Assembly (NCBI GenBank): GCA_963792675.1
Contig: CAWBWT010000002.1
Span: 2,852,001 to 2,916,000, forward strand
Direction: 5' to 3'
DNA: 64,000 nt
DNA from: JBBROS01 sp963792675
GTDB lineage: Bacteria; Pseudomonadota; Alphaproteobacteria; Acetobacterales; Acetobacteraceae
In this document: positions 1 through 7,865 of the stretch, one piece after another
How positions within the stretch are numbered: the first letter of the stretch is position 1
How the letters are laid out: every line of letters begins with the position of its first letter
Translations under genes and position numbers: made by a program
Notes under the pieces: model-generated
What the model was told of the DNA's origin: nothing
Database searches by the model: none
What the model saw: only the letters and a program-made list of their open reading frames with translations

Positions 1-552
1 CGAGCCGACCACGATCACCTTCTGGCACATGTCGCGGGCGATCGGCAGGCCGAAGCCGCCGCAGACGACGTCGCCGAGGAAATCGAGCAGGACATAGTCG
101 AAACCCCACTCGTGGAAGCCCAGCTTCTCCAGCAGCTCGAAGCCGTGGATGATCCCCCGCCCGCCGCAGCCGCGGCCGACCTCCGGGCCGCCCAGCTCCA
201 TCGCGAACACGCCGTCGCGGATGAAGCAGACGTCGCCGATCGTGACCTTCTCGCCGGCCAGTTTTTTCTTGGACGACGTCTCGATGATGGTCGGGCAGGA
301 CCGGCCGCCGAACAGCAGCGAGGTGGTGTCGGACTTCGGGTCGCAGCCGATCAGCAGCACGCGCTTGCCCTGCTGCGCCATCATGTAGCTGAGGTTGGCG
401 AGCGTGAACGACTTGCCGATGCCGCCCTTGCCGTAGATGGCGATGACCTGCGTTTCTTTCTTTGCCGGCGCCGTGGACGGGGCGTCCGGCTCGATGGCGG
501 CCTCGGCGCGGAGAGCCTCGGTCATGCTGCCGGGCGTTGTGATCGCGTTCAT
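1..552 (-). CDS. bchX: Chlorophyllide a reductase iron protein BchX (C-terminus beyond window)
   Basis: ATPase/electron-donor subunit of chlorophyllide a reductase (BchXYZ), the nitrogenase-like enzyme that reduces ring B on the way to bacteriochlorophyll a. The 184 visible residues carry the P-loop GKGGIGKS (about residues 41-48), the GCDPKSDTTSLLFGG block and the CGGRG cysteine region that supplies a 4Fe-4S ligand in the NifH/BchL/BchX family. An N-terminal extension of about 35 residues before the P-loop is typical of BchX and separates it from BchL. The ATG at 552-550 overlaps the bchC stop (ATGA), so the two are translationally coupled. bchY and bchZ would be expected just beyond position 1. 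Confidence 0.95.
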   Translation of the reverse strand, partial: MNAITTPGSMTEALRAEAAIEPDAPSTAPAKKETQVIAIYGKGGIGKSFTLANLSYMMAQQGKRVLLIGCDPKSDTTSLLFGGRSCPTIIETSSKKKLAGEKVTIGDVCFIRDGVFAMELGGPEVGRGCGGRGIIHGFELLEKLGFHEWGFDYVLLDFLGDVVCGGFGLPIARDMCQKVIVVGS

Positions 553-1487
553 GCGCAGGCGCTCCAATCCAGGATCATCTTCAGGCAGCCGGCGTCGTCG
601 AACGCCGTCCGGTAGGCATCGGGGGCCGCATCGGCGCCGGCACGGTGGGTGATCAGGCCCTCGAGGCCGAGCGTGCCGGCCGCGATCCAGCCGGCGACCG
701 CGTCGAGGTCGGCGCGCTGCCACTGCGCGGCGACACGGAAGCGTGCTTCTTTCATGAAGGCCGGCGGGAAGGCGAAGCTCATGCGCTCGCTGTAGAAGCC
801 CGCCAGCACCACCTCGCCGCCCGGCGCCAGACGCGCCACCAGCGTGTCGAGCAGCCCGGCGTCGCCACTCGCATCGTAGATCGCGCGGTAACCACGGCGA
901 TCGTCCGCGTCGGGAGTTGTCACCTCGTAGCCGGCAGCCTCGCCGCTCCGGGCGGGGTTGGTTTCCCACACGACCGGTGCCGGGCCGCCGTGCAGCAGCG
1001 TGAGCCGCGCCAGCAAGCGGCCGACCACGCCATGACCGACGATCAGATCCGGTAGCGCGTTGGGCGCCGCCAACGCGTGCTGCGCCGTTGCCGCCAAGGC
1101 CAGCAAGATGCCGCGCTCGCCCAGCGACTCCGCAACCGGCACAACCCGCGCGCCCGGCACAACCAGGCACGAGGCGGTGGCGCCGAACAGGCCGCGCACC
1201 GCGCCGAAGCAGGTGGCACCCGGCACGAACACGGTCGCGCCCAGGTCGATGCCGGCCGCCTCACCCGCGGCGACCACGCGGCCCACGCTTTCGTAGCCCG
1301 GCACCAGCGGGTAGCCCATGCCGGGGAAATGCGGCATGCGGCCGGTATACAGCAGACGTTCGGTCCCGGTGCTGACGCCGCTCCAGCGCGTCTCGACGAC
1401 CACGTCGGCCGGGCCCGGCTCGGTCAGCGGCAAACGCGTCAGCGCCAGGCTTTGTGGTGCATCGAGGACGATCGCCTGCGTGAACAT
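549..1487 (-). CDS. bchC: Bacteriochlorophyllide a dehydrogenase BchC
   Basis: Oxidises the 3-(1-hydroxyethyl) group to the 3-acetyl group late in bacteriochlorophyll a synthesis. The protein has 312 residues, the usual BchC length, and belongs to the zinc-type medium-chain dehydrogenase superfamily. It shows the N-terminal SGVSTGTERLLYTGRMP segment, the GMGYPLVPGYESVGRV substrate-domain motif and the IVGHGVVGRLLARL nucleotide-binding turn. It is the first gene of a bchC-bchX(-bchYZ) operon and lies directly downstream of two PpsR/CrtJ-type operators. It follows crtF with a gap of 109 bases, the gene order crtEF-bchCXYZ seen in purple bacteria. Confidence 0.95.
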   Translation of the reverse strand: MFTQAIVLDAPQSLALTRLPLTEPGPADVVVETRWSGVSTGTERLLYTGRMPHFPGMGYPLVPGYESVGRVVAAGEAAGIDLGATVFVPGATCFGAVRGLFGATASCLVVPGARVVPVAESLGERGILLALAATAQHALAAPNALPDLIVGHGVVGRLLARLTLLHGGPAPVVWETNPARSGEAAGYEVTTPDADDRRGYRAIYDASGDAGLLDTLVARLAPGGEVVLAGFYSERMSFAFPPAFMKEARFRVAAQWQRADLDAVAGWIAAGTLGLEGLITHRAGADAAPDAYRTAFDDAGCLKMILDWSACA

Positions 1488-1543
1488 TGTCGCCCTCCCC
1501 TCGCTGCTGCCCGGTTCCGCCGCTAGTTCCGGCTATTCTGTCG

Positions 1544-1587
1544 AGTCAGGTTATCCTGACAACCCATAGTGTCAACGTTTATTTACA
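1544..1587 (-). promoter_or_regulatory. bchC promoter with tandem PpsR/CrtJ-type operators
   Basis: The 18-mer at 1570-1587 is a perfect TGT-N12-ACA palindrome. A second one at 1544-1561 (AGTCAGGTTATCCTGACA) matches except for one outer base and contains the perfect inverted repeat GTCAGG-TTAT-CCTGAC. They are 8 bases apart. On the minus strand a TTGACA (-35) sits in the first site at 1575-1570, and a TAACCT (-10-like) 16 bases later lies in the second, so a bound repressor would block both boxes. Spacing and placement match what is known for the CrtJ-controlled bchC promoter of Rhodobacter capsulatus. The regulator gene is not in this window. Confidence 0.85.
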
Positions 1588-1596
1588 TTCGTGCTG

Positions 1597-2691
1597 TCAG
1601 GTCCGGGCGACGATGAGGCCGGTTTGCAACGGCGTGGCCGTGGACCGCGTGCGCGCCGACCGAAACCCGGCGTCCAGCAGCATGCGGCGCAGCAGGCGCG
1701 GCGTACGGGCGCGGCCGCTTCCCATCGCCAGCAGGTACATGCCGAAGTATGCGTCGCCCACGGTCTCGGCCCCGCGCACGCCGGCCATCGGCTCAGCCAG
1801 CAACAACGTGCCACCCGGCGGCAGCGCGGCGCGGGCGGCGCGCAGCAGCGTCATGGCGGCGGAGTCGTCGTGGTCGTGCACCACCCGCACCAGCGAGATC
1901 AGGTCGGCGCCTCGCGGCAAGGCGTCCCGCATCATGTCGCCGCCGCGGAGCTGAGCCCGGCCGGCGATCCCGGCCTCGGCGAATCGCGCACCGGCCCGAG
2001 CGACCACGGCGGGCAGGTCGAACAGCATCACCTGCAGCGCCGGCGCCCGTGCCGCGGCCGCCATCAGGAACCGGCCGTCGCCGCCGCCAACATCCAGCAG
2101 CAGGCGATGCCGGCGCACGTCGTAGGCGTCGAGGATCTCGGCCGCGACCAGCGGCTGCGACGCCGCCATCAGCTCAGAGTAGGCCGCAACCTGCTCGCCC
2201 TGGAGCGCGCTCGGCGCGCCCGTCCCGGCGTAGCCCCAAAACTCGGCCAGCGTGCCGCGCCCGTCGCGCAGCAGGCGCACGGGGTCGGCGAGGTCGGCGT
2301 ACAGCGCGCCGTGGTGCTTCACCATGGCGGCCACGGCCGGGTTGCCGACCATCGCCGCGCCGAGCGAGCCCAATCCCCAAACGCGTCCCCGCCGCTCCAC
2401 CAGCCCAAGCGACCCGGCGGCGGCCAGCAGCCGCTCGGTCGCGGCCGGAGGCAGCTCCAGGCCCAGCGCCTCGGCCGGCAACGGGCCGCGGGCAAGCCGC
2501 TCGAATAGGTCGAGCTGCACGCAGGCAAGCAGGATTTGCGAGTAGATGAAGCCGGAGCACAGGTCGAACAGCGCCCGCGCCCGGCGCCGCGCCACCGGCC
2601 GGGTCGGCGGGAACCGAGCCGCCCAGGCGCGGAACGCCGGGTCGCCGACCAAGCGGTCGCGCCACCCGGCCAGGAACGGGGGCAGGATCAG
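1597..2691 (-). CDS. crtF: Hydroxyneurosporene-O-methyltransferase CrtF (start uncertain)
   Basis: SAM-dependent methyltransferase that methylates the 1-hydroxyl of carotenoids in the spheroidene/spirilloxanthin branch. Diagnostic parts are FDLCSGFIYSQILLACVQL near the N-terminus (dimerisation region of small-molecule O-methyltransferases), the SAM motif LLLDVGGGDGRF, and VVHDHDDSAA followed by LLLAEPMAG near the C-terminus. There is no ATG, GTG or TTG at the expected position. The frame stays open upstream into crtE, and the first in-frame TTG (2652) would remove conserved sequence. I place the start at the CTG overlapping the crtE stop, giving 364 residues; this is a guess. It is transcribed with crtE. 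Confidence 0.88.
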   Translation of the reverse strand: MILPPFLAGWRDRLVGDPAFRAWAARFPPTRPVARRRARALFDLCSGFIYSQILLACVQLDLFERLARGPLPAEALGLELPPAATERLLAAAGSLGLVERRGRVWGLGSLGAAMVGNPAVAAMVKHHGALYADLADPVRLLRDGRGTLAEFWGYAGTGAPSALQGEQVAAYSELMAASQPLVAAEILDAYDVRRHRLLLDVGGGDGRFLMAAAARAPALQVMLFDLPAVVARAGARFAEAGIAGRAQLRGGDMMRDALPRGADLISLVRVVHDHDDSAAMTLLRAARAALPPGGTLLLAEPMAGVRGAETVGDAYFGMYLLAMGSGRARTPRLLRRMLLDAGFRSARTRSTATPLQTGLIVART

Positions 2692-3572
2692 GCGGCGAAC
2701 TGCGCGACCCGGGCCTCGACCTCTTGCGGCACCAGCCGGATGGTCTCGGTCAGGATATGCCCGCTCAACGAGGACCGCCCCGGGCAGTCCGGCACCGCCT
2801 CGGCCGCCACCCGCGCCAGCGCGCGGAGCCGGTCCAGCGCGCCGCCGAGCCCGAGCAGGTGCACCGCGTTCGGCCGCGCATGCGCCACATCCTGCTGCAC
2901 CGGCTTGCCGAGCTTGGCCGCGTCGCCGGTGGCGTCGAGGATGTCGTCGGCGACTTGGTAGGCTTCGCCCAGCTCCATCCCCAGCCGCCGCCACGGCTCC
3001 GCCTCGGCCCCGGCCGCGGCGGCGCCGGCCACGGTCGCGGCGGCGAACAGCGCCCCGGTCTTCTGCCGCTGATACAGCGCGAGGTCGTCCACGCTGTCCT
3101 CGCACTCCCAAGCCTGGCCGGCGACGATCCCGGACGGCACGCCGACCGCGAGCCCGACGGTCATCACCAGCGGCGCTAAGCGCAGCGGCGCCAAGGCCGC
3201 ACCCTGCGCCAAGGTCTGGAACGCCAGCACGATCAGCGCATCACCGGTCAGCACCGCCAGCGGCTCGCCGAATGCGCGATGCACCGAGGGCTGGCCGCGC
3301 CTGGTGTCGGCGTCGTCGAAGCACGGCAGGTCGTCGTGGACGAGACTCGCGCAATGGAGCAGCTCGATGGCGGCCGCCGCGGCGTCGGTCACGGCGGGAT
3401 CGTCCTCGCCGCACGCCGCGGCCACGGCGAGGCACAGGCGGGGCCGAATACGGGCGCCACGGGGGAACACGGCATGACGCATGGCGGCGGCCAACCGCGG
3501 CGGGCATCCGCCGGCGTCGGCGCGGCCGATGGCGGCTTGCAGGCTCCGTTCGATCCGGCTTGTCGGTTCCAT
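2688..3572 (-). CDS. crtE: Geranylgeranyl diphosphate synthase CrtE
   Basis: Prenyl transferase that makes GGPP for carotenoids and for the bacteriochlorophyll tail. It has 294 residues, and both aspartate-rich motifs are present: DDLPCFDDADTRRG (DDx4D, bacterial type) around residue 80, and VADDILDATGD in the second half. The ATG at 3572 follows a GGGAGGGC ribosome site. It is the first gene of the crtE-crtF transcript, divergent from crtD, and the shared intergenic region carries PpsR/CrtJ-type operators. Confidence 0.94.
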   Translation of the reverse strand: MEPTSRIERSLQAAIGRADAGGCPPRLAAAMRHAVFPRGARIRPRLCLAVAAACGEDDPAVTDAAAAAIELLHCASLVHDDLPCFDDADTRRGQPSVHRAFGEPLAVLTGDALIVLAFQTLAQGAALAPLRLAPLVMTVGLAVGVPSGIVAGQAWECEDSVDDLALYQRQKTGALFAAATVAGAAAAGAEAEPWRRLGMELGEAYQVADDILDATGDAAKLGKPVQQDVAHARPNAVHLLGLGGALDRLRALARVAAEAVPDCPGRSSLSGHILTETIRLVPQEVEARVAQFAA

Positions 3573-3618
3573 GCCGCCCTCCCCTGGTCAATGCGCTAGC
3601 TGAGTGTCAGTCTCTAAG

Positions 3619-3661
3619 TGTCATTTTTGCTTGTCAGCGGAAGTGTCAATTAGTCTTGACA
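3619..3661. promoter_or_regulatory. crtE/crtD intergenic PpsR/CrtJ-type operators
   Basis: TGTCAATTAGTCTTGACA at 3644-3661 is a perfect TGT-N12-ACA palindrome whose inner CAA/TTG also match the consensus. TGTCATTTTTGCTTGTCA at 3619-3636 differs in one outer base. They are 7 bases apart. TGTCA half-sites recur at 3605, 3619, 3632 and 3644, spaced 14, 13 and 12 bases. The array lies between the divergent crtE and crtD starts, so it could control both directions. A TTGACA on each strand (3649-3644 minus, 3656-3661 plus) could be a -35; I see no convincing -10. Confidence 0.82.
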
Positions 3662-3713
3662 GGTGCGTCAAGAACTTTCGCGAGCCGGGGTATGCCGCAG
3701 TGGTGACGAAGCA

Positions 3714-5258
3714 TTGAAAACGGTTGTGGTGATCGGCGCCGGGATGGGAGGGCTGGCGGCCGCGATCGATCTTGCCGTCGCGGGTTGCGACGTGACGGTG
3801 GTGGAGCGGGCCGGTGCACCCGGCGGCAAGATGCGCCAGATCGACGTCGCTGGCCGCCCGATCGACGGTGGCCCGACCGTGTTCACCATGCGCTGGGTGT
3901 TCGAGGCCTTGTTCGCGGATGCCGCGGCGACGTTGTCGGACCATCTGACGCTGCGCCCCGCGACCACGCTGGCGCGCCATGCCTGGGCCGGGGAGCAACG
4001 GCTCGACCTGTTCGCCGACCGGGCGCAGTCGGCGGACGCCATCGGCGCCTTGGCCGGCGCCGCCGAGGCCCGCGGCTACCTCGCGTTCTGCAACGAGGCC
4101 CGGCGCATGTACGACAGCTTGGAGCGGTCGTTCATGACCCGGGACAAGCCGAGCATGGCCGGCTTGGTGGCCAGCGTCGGCGTGCTCGGCGCGCTCCGGT
4201 TGCGGCCGTACGAGATCTACATGGCCGAACTCTCGCGGCACTTCAAAGACCCGCGCCTGCTGCAGCTGTTCGGCCGCTACGCCACCTATTGCGGAACCTC
4301 GCCGTATCAGGCGGCGGCGACGCTGATGCTGGTGGCACATGTCGAGCAGGAAGGCGTGTGGCTGGTGGATGGCGGCATGCACCGCGTGGCCGTGGCGATG
4401 GCCGCGCTTGCCGCACGGCATGGCGCCCGGTTCCGCTACGACACTCCGGTGGCCGAGGTGATGGTGGCAAGCGGACGCGCCGCCGGGGTGCGGCTGCAGG
4501 GCGGCGAGGTGATCCACGCCGACGCCGTGGTGATGAACGGCGAGCCGGCGGCGCTCGCCACCGGCCTGCTCGGCCGGCCTGCCGCCGCGGCCGGGTTGCC
4601 GGCGAATAAATTCCCGGAGCGGTCGTTGTCGGCCACCACCTGGGCGATGCTGGCCGAGACCGGCGGGCTGCCGCTGCTGCGTCACACCGTCTTCTTCTCA
4701 AGCGACTACCCGCTCGAGTTCAAGTTGATCGGCAACGGGATGCTGCCGACCGAGCCCACCACCTATGTGTGCGCCCAGGACCGCGGCGACAGCGAGGGAC
4801 CCGACGGCGCGGCGCCGGTCGGCCCGGAGCGGCTGCTGCTGCTGGTCAACGCCCCCGCGTCCGGCGACCGCCGCGCCTTCAGCCAAGTGGAGATCGAGCA
4901 GTGCATGCAAGGAGTGTCGGGATTGTTGGAGCGGTGTGGAGCGCAGATCCGGCCGGTGGAGCCGCCGGTGCTGACCACGCCGGCACAGTTCCACCGCCTG
5001 TTCCCGGCCTCGGGGGGTGCGCTGTACGGCCAGGCGACGCTGCCGGGGAGCAGCAGCTTCAAGCGGCCGGGGGCGCGGACCAAGCTGGAGGGCCTGTATC
5101 TGGCGGGGGGCGGCGTGCATCCGGGGGCGGGGGTGCCGATGGCGACGCTGTCGGGCCGGATCGCGGCGGCGTCGTTGCTGCAGGATCGGGACCGGAGCCG
5201 CGGTTCGATTCGCCTGTCCCGCCGCGCGGCTACGTCTGGTGGTATGTCGACGCGCTGA
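3714..5258 (+). CDS. crtD: Methoxyneurosporene/1-hydroxycarotenoid 3,4-desaturase CrtD
   Basis: FAD-dependent carotenoid 3,4-desaturase of the CrtI/CrtD family. It has an N-terminal dinucleotide fold (VVVIGAGMGGLAAAIDLA), the PGGKMRQ and DGGPTVFTM motifs, a VDGGMHRVAVAMAALA segment typical of CrtD, and the C-terminal FAD motif GLYLAGGGVHPGAGVPMATLSGR. I use the TTG at 3714, which places the Rossmann fold at the very N-terminus. An upstream in-frame GTG (3663) abuts the operator and leaves no room for a ribosome site. The protein runs about 35 residues past the usual family end and overlaps crtC. Confidence 0.9.
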   Translation: MKTVVVIGAGMGGLAAAIDLAVAGCDVTVVERAGAPGGKMRQIDVAGRPIDGGPTVFTMRWVFEALFADAAATLSDHLTLRPATTLARHAWAGEQRLDLFADRAQSADAIGALAGAAEARGYLAFCNEARRMYDSLERSFMTRDKPSMAGLVASVGVLGALRLRPYEIYMAELSRHFKDPRLLQLFGRYATYCGTSPYQAAATLMLVAHVEQEGVWLVDGGMHRVAVAMAALAARHGARFRYDTPVAEVMVASGRAAGVRLQGGEVIHADAVVMNGEPAALATGLLGRPAAAAGLPANKFPERSLSATTWAMLAETGGLPLLRHTVFFSSDYPLEFKLIGNGMLPTEPTTYVCAQDRGDSEGPDGAAPVGPERLLLLVNAPASGDRRAFSQVEIEQCMQGVSGLLERCGAQIRPVEPPVLTTPAQFHRLFPASGGALYGQATLPGSSSFKRPGARTKLEGLYLAGGGVHPGAGVPMATLSGRIAAASLLQDRDRSRGSIRLSRRAATSGGMSTR

Positions 5259-6131
5259 GCGACGACGGCGCCCATGGCATCACGATCATCGCCTTCATCG
5301 GCAGTGTGTTCTCCCCGTGGTACGCCTGGGCCCGCCGCGGCGGGCGCCTGGCCGATCCAGAAAACCACGTCTGCCTGCACGTCGCGCTGTATGGTCAGCG
5401 GGGTGGTTGGGCCCCCTCTTGGGCGATGACGGAGCGGCGGCGGGGCGCGCTGCATCGCGACGCGACCACCCTGAACATCGGACCGAGCCGGATCGCCTGG
5501 CACGACGGGTCGCTGGTGATCCAGATCGACGAGGTCTGCGCGCCCCTGCCCCGCCGCATCCGCGGCACCGTGCGCGTGCATCCGTCCGCGCTGACCGGCG
5601 CCGAGTTCAAGCTCGATCAAGCCGGGCATCACCGCTGGTCGCCGATCGCGCCGGTGAGCCGGGTCGAGGTGTCGCTCGACCGGCCCGGCCTGCAATGGTC
5701 CGGCCCCGGCTACCTCGACAGCAACCGCGGCGACCGCCCGCTGGAGGCCGATTTCTCGCACTGGGATTGGTGCCGCGCACCGACTGCCGACGGTGCCGCC
5801 ATCCTCTACAACGCCGAGCGGCTCGAAGGCGGCGAGCAGTCGCTGGCGCTTCAGGTCGCGCGCGACGGCACCGTGAGCCCATTCGACGCGCCGCCGCGCG
5901 CCACGCTGCAGCCGACCCGCTGGCGCATCCCCCGCCATACCCGCGCCGACCCCGGCAGCACGCCGCGGGCGCGCCAAACGCTGACCGACTCTCCATTTTA
6001 TGCCCGCAGTGTGATCGAGACGCGGCTGCTGGGGCAGGACTTGGTGGCCGTGCATGAGAAGTCTCGACATGGCCCGGTTCACCTCGCCGCTGGTGCAGGC
6101 AATGCTGCCGTTCAGGGTGCCACGACGGTAG
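5186..6131 (+). pseudogene. crtC: Carotenoid 1,2-hydratase CrtC, frame disrupted by one extra base
   Basis: Hydratase that adds water across the 1,2 double bond of neurosporene or lycopene. Conserved features are GYVWWYVDALSDDG, FIGSVFSPWYAWA, the DPENHVCLHVALYG block and DFSHWDWCRAP. As given, the frame runs on to 6169 with an unrelated tail. Removing one base near 6052-6061 recovers the family C-terminus (VHESLDMARF..., then QAMLPFRVPRR and a stop at 6129-6131). At the other end there is no ATG, GTG or TTG in frame before the first conserved residues, so the start is unknown and 5186 is approximate. It overlaps the end of crtD and is co-transcribed with it. Confidence 0.85.
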
Positions 6132-6280
6132 GCATTGCCCAACCGACAGGCGAGCAGCCACACCGGTAGGCAGTCTCTGCTTGGCGGTGCCATATTCCCG
6201 GGCAGCAACGCCGATTTTGCGTTGCACCATTCGGACCCACTTGCGACCTTGCCTCCGTCACTTCGGCAGGGAGGCCATGC

Positions 6281-7858
6281 ATGGTCCGGATCAAGCTTCT
6301 CTCCCAGATCGCCGCCGCCGGGTTGCTGCTGTCGGCGGGCACGGCGTCTGCCCAGGGCGTCCTGACGGTCGCAATGACCGCGGGCGACATCCCGGTGACG
6401 GGCGGCAACCCCGATCAGGGCTTCGAGGGGTTCCGCTTCGTGGCGCTCAACCTCTACGACGCGCTGGTGAACTGGGACCTGTCCAGCGCCGACAAGCCGT
6501 CCGCGATCAAGCCGGGCCTGGCGACCGAGTGGCACGTGGACGAGGCCAATCCGAAGCGATGGCTGTTCACCTTGCGCGAGGGCGTGAAGTTCCACGACGG
6601 CTGCGCGTTCACCGCCAACGACGTGGTGTGGAACTTCGGCCGCTTCGACGAAAAAGCGCCGCAGTGGAACCCGCAGCAATTCGCGCTGAGCCGCGCCTAC
6701 CTGCCCAACTTCGTCGGCGCCGAGAAGGTGGACGACCACACCGTCGCACTCACCACCAAGGTGCCGAGCGCGCTGTTCCCTTACGAGATGAGCTACGTGC
6801 TGATGACCAGCCGCTGCCGGGCGGAGGCGCTCAAATACGACTGGGCCGCCTATGCCAACCAGCCGTCCGGCACGGGACCGTACAAGTTCGACCGCATGGT
6901 GCCGCATGAACGGCTCGAGCTGGTGCCGAACAAGGAGTACTGGGACAAGGCGCGCATCCCCAAGCAGGACCGGCTGGTGCTGCTGCCGATCCCGGAGGCC
7001 AGCACCCGCACCGCGGCGTTGCTGAGCGGCCAGGTCAACTTCGTCGAGGCGCCGACGCCGGACGCGATCCCGCGGCTGAAGTCGTCGGGGATGACGGTGA
7101 TAACCAACACCTACCCGCATAACTGGGCTTACCAGCTCAACTTCGTCAACGGCCCGTTCAAGGATGTGCGCGTCCGCAAGGCGGCCAACTACGCGCTGAA
7201 CCGGGCCGACATCGTCGAGCTGCTGGCCGGCATCGCGCAGGAAGGGCCGGCCAATTTCCCACCCTCCTCGCCATTCTACGGCCACCCGATCAGCTACAAG
7301 TTCGACCTGGCGAAGGCGAAGTCGTTGCTGAAGGAGGCCAACTGCATCCCCTGCAAGATCACGCTGGCGATCAGCACGTCGGGCTCCGGCCAGATGCAGC
7401 CGCTACCCATGAACGAGCTGATCAAGTCGCAACTGGAAGAGGCCGGGTTCCAGGTGAACCTGCAGGTGATGGACTGGAACGCGCTGCTGGCGCTGGCCCG
7501 CGGCGGCGTGGATACGGCGCCGAACGTGGACGGAATCAACGTCAGCCGGGCGCTGCAGGACCCGATCAACGGCATGACCCGGTTCATGCAGAAGGCGCAA
7601 TGGTCGCCCGCCGGCGGCAACTGGGGCCACTATTATTCCGAGGACGCCGAGAAGATGGTCACGGCGGCGTTCAACGAGTTCGACGCCGACAAGCGCCAGG
7701 CGGATCTGATCAAGCTGCACGAGAAGATGGTGGACGACGCGGTGATGCTGTGGGCGGTGCACGACATCAACCCGCGCGCCATCTCGCCGAAGGTGAAAGG
7801 CTTCGTGCAGGCGCAGAACTGGTTCCAGGACCTGACGCCGATCACGATCGCGAAGTGA
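6281..7858 (+). CDS. Dipeptide/oligopeptide ABC transporter substrate-binding protein
   Basis: Periplasmic binding protein of the SBP family 5 (DppA/OppA type), 525 residues. A signal peptide of about 25 residues ends in ASA-QG. The family signature region lies around LATEWHVDEANPKRWLFTLR and FHDGCAFTANDVVWNFGR. The start ATG follows GGGAGG. It is the first gene of a ten-gene collinear set with both permeases, two ATPases and amide hydrolases, so the ligand may be an amide or small peptide rather than a general oligopeptide. This is inference from context; SBP_bac_5 proteins also bind nickel, sugars and opines. Confidence 0.92.
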   Translation: MVRIKLLSQIAAAGLLLSAGTASAQGVLTVAMTAGDIPVTGGNPDQGFEGFRFVALNLYDALVNWDLSSADKPSAIKPGLATEWHVDEANPKRWLFTLREGVKFHDGCAFTANDVVWNFGRFDEKAPQWNPQQFALSRAYLPNFVGAEKVDDHTVALTTKVPSALFPYEMSYVLMTSRCRAEALKYDWAAYANQPSGTGPYKFDRMVPHERLELVPNKEYWDKARIPKQDRLVLLPIPEASTRTAALLSGQVNFVEAPTPDAIPRLKSSGMTVITNTYPHNWAYQLNFVNGPFKDVRVRKAANYALNRADIVELLAGIAQEGPANFPPSSPFYGHPISYKFDLAKAKSLLKEANCIPCKITLAISTSGSGQMQPLPMNELIKSQLEEAGFQVNLQVMDWNALLALARGGVDTAPNVDGINVSRALQDPINGMTRFMQKAQWSPAGGNWGHYYSEDAEKMVTAAFNEFDADKRQADLIKLHEKMVDDAVMLWAVHDINPRAISPKVKGFVQAQNWFQDLTPITIAK

Positions 7859-7865
7859 CGGCCTG

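Noticed and set aside
1597..3111. A 504-residue fusion reading through crtE into crtF
   Set aside because: The first 140 residues are Arg/Gly-rich shadow sequence of crtE; the O-methyltransferase begins near 2691.
4763..7285. 840-codon open frame on the minus strand across crtD, crtC and the binding-protein gene
   Set aside because: It has no recognisable motif, has low-complexity Arg/Ala/Gly content and lies opposite well-supported genes; long antisense frames are common at this GC content.
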